From Luteitalea sp. (GTDB lineage: Bacteria; Acidobacteriota; Vicinamibacteria; Vicinamibacterales; CAVVIG01): a stretch of DNA of 50,409 nucleotides. The stretch covers positions 1 to 50,409 of the forward strand of contig WHSN01000010.1 of assembly GCA_009380045.1 (NCBI GenBank), read 5' to 3'. Within the stretch, counting starts at the first letter, position 1. Every line of letters begins with the position of its first letter. Under the pieces are notes generated by a model. The model had not been told where the DNA came from, ran no database searches, and saw nothing but the letters and a program-made list of their open reading frames with translations. A program made the translations under genes and the position numbers. Below are positions 48,951-50,409 of this stretch, in pieces.

Positions 48951-50409
48951 CTAACGTGCGGCCTTGGCGGCGTTCGCCACGCTCCGCACGGCCTCGACGA
49001 TGTGGCTGGCGGAGATGCCGAAGCGTTCGAGGAGCTCGTCTGGCTTGCCGCTGCGGGGGATTTCGCGGACGGCAAGCCGGTGCACGCGGATGCCCGATCC
49101 GCCGACCGCCTCGGCCACGGCGTCGCCGATGCCGCCGGCGGCGTAGTGATCCTCCACGGTGATGATCGTTTTGCCGGTCGCCGTGCCGGCGGCGACCAGC
49201 GCCGTGCTGTCGATCGGCTGCAGCGAGTAGAGGTCGATCACCCGGATCGCGACGCCGGACGCCTGCAGCAGGTCGTGCGCCTTCAACGCTTCGAACAGCG
49301 TGACGCCGGCGCCCACCACCGTCACGACGTCGTTCTTCGACTGGCGCAGCACCTTCAAGCCGCCGATCGTGAATGTTTCTTCGTTCCGGTAGATCACCGG
49401 CGTCTTCGGACGGCTGGTGCGCATGTAGGCCGGGCCCGAGTGGTCGGCCATCGCCGCGAGGAGCCGTTCCGTGCTGACCGCGTCGCACGGATACAGCACC
49501 GCGTAACTCGGCTGCGCCCGGAACATCGCCAGGTCTTCGAGGGCCATCTGAGACGGCCCGTCTTCGCCAATCGAGACGCCGGCGTGCGAGCCGGCGACCT
49601 TGATGTTCACGTCGCTGATCGCCGCCATGCGGACGAAGTCGGCCGCCCGGGTGAGGAAGCAGGCGAAGGTCGAGGGGAAGGGAATCGCGCCGCGCGCCGC
49701 CAGCCCCATCGCCGACCCGAGCATCACCTGCTCGGCGATGAAGTTCTGGAAGAACCGGTCCGGGGAGACCTTCTCGAACTTGTCGCTGAACGAGGAGTTC
49801 TTCACGTCGGCGTCGAGCGCCACGATGCGCGAGTCGGCTTCGCCGAGCTTCGCCAGCGCCGTGCCGTAGGCCTCCCGGGTCGCCACCTCGTCACCGATTT
49901 TGTATGACGGAGCGGCGACCGGCTTCCGCGCCGGCGGTTCGGCCGGACGCGCCGGCGTCGGGATCTGTCGCGTCAGATCCACCGCCGCGGGCGCGGGCAC
50001 GAATTGACCCTCCAGTTCGGCAATCGCGCGATTCATCTCGTCGCCCTTCTTGAAGGCGCGACCGTGCCAGCCCGGCAGCCCCTCGGCGAACGACACACCC
50101 TTGCCCTTGATGGTCCGCGCGACAATCATCGTCGGCTGGCCCGAGGTGGCCCTCGCTTCGGCATAGGCGTCGAGGATCGCCGTCATGTCGTGGCCGTCGA
50201 TCACGATCGCGTGCCAGCCGAAGGCGGTCCAGCGCCGGGCGAACTGATCGAGATCGTGCCCCCACATGGTGGACCGGCTCTGGCCTTGCGCATTCACGTC
50301 GGTGATGGCGCACAGATTGTCGAGGCGCTCCGAGGCGGCAACGTGGGCCGCCTCCCAGACCGAGCCCTCGGCCGACTCGCCGTCGCCGATGAGGCAGTAG
50401 GTCCGGTAG
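48951..50409 (-). CDS. tkt: Transketolase (N-terminus beyond window end)
   Basis: Frame open to the window edge (GDGESAEGSVWEAAHVAASERLDNLCAITDVN), TIKGKGVSFAEG, GEDGPSQMALEDLAMFRAQPSYAVLYPCDAVSTERLLAAM. Confidence 0.93.
   Translation of the reverse strand, partial: YRTYCLIGDGESAEGSVWEAAHVAASERLDNLCAITDVNAQGQSRSTMWGHDLDQFARRWTAFGWHAIVIDGHDMTAILDAYAEARATSGQPTMIVARTIKGKGVSFAEGLPGWHGRAFKKGDEMNRAIAELEGQFVPAPAAVDLTRQIPTPARPAEPPARKPVAAPSYKIGDEVATREAYGTALAKLGEADSRIVALDADVKNSSFSDKFEKVSPDRFFQNFIAEQVMLGSAMGLAARGAIPFPSTFACFLTRAADFVRMAAISDVNIKVAGSHAGVSIGEDGPSQMALEDLAMFRAQPSYAVLYPCDAVSTERLLAAMADHSGPAYMRTSRPKTPVIYRNEETFTIGGLKVLRQSKNDVVTVVGAGVTLFEALKAHDLLQASGVAIRVIDLYSLQPIDSTALVAAGTATGKTIITVEDHYAAGGIGDAVAEAVGGSGIRVHRLAVREIPRSGKPDELLERFGISASHIVEAVRSVANAAKAAR

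Overview
GC-rich bacterial chromosomal window. Gene content and the Oar-like TonB receptor suggest an Acidobacteriota-type genome, but this is an inference. About 35 protein-coding genes and one tRNA-Arg(ACG) can be supported. Main content: gltB (5' truncated by the window) and gltD; a CHRD protein plus PQQ quinoprotein operon; a redoxin with a Cys-rich tail; a coupled TAXI-binding-protein / histidine kinase / response-regulator operon; a VWA protein; an orphan UpxY/NusG-like antiterminator and a truncated CpsB-like phosphatase; a membrane-anchored orphan protein; a frameshifted ROK fructokinase; a cytochrome c / Cu-monooxygenase-like protein; a Vms1/BaeRF-like protein with a coupled 54-aa ORF; a duplicated lipocalin-like protein; a beta-helix protein; DinB; an MBL-fold hydrolase; a lycopene-cyclase-like membrane protein; a TonB-dependent receptor; a FitAB/VapBC-type TA pair; a GIY-YIG protein overlapping the tRNA; Crp/Fnr, MoaB/MogA and MoeA; an M1 peptidase; FtsH; a response regulator divergent from a Spy/CpxP-like protein; and transketolase (truncated by the window end). 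No CRISPR array, rRNA or intact mobile element was seen. The best leads are the three-component TAXI-sensor operon, the CpxR/CpxP-like divergon without an adjacent kinase, the eroded 14.8-19.1 kb interval with an orphan membrane protein, the BaeRF plus microprotein pair, and the ORF whose stop codon lies inside a tRNA. None is proven to be a new system. All family calls come from reading motifs, with no database search.
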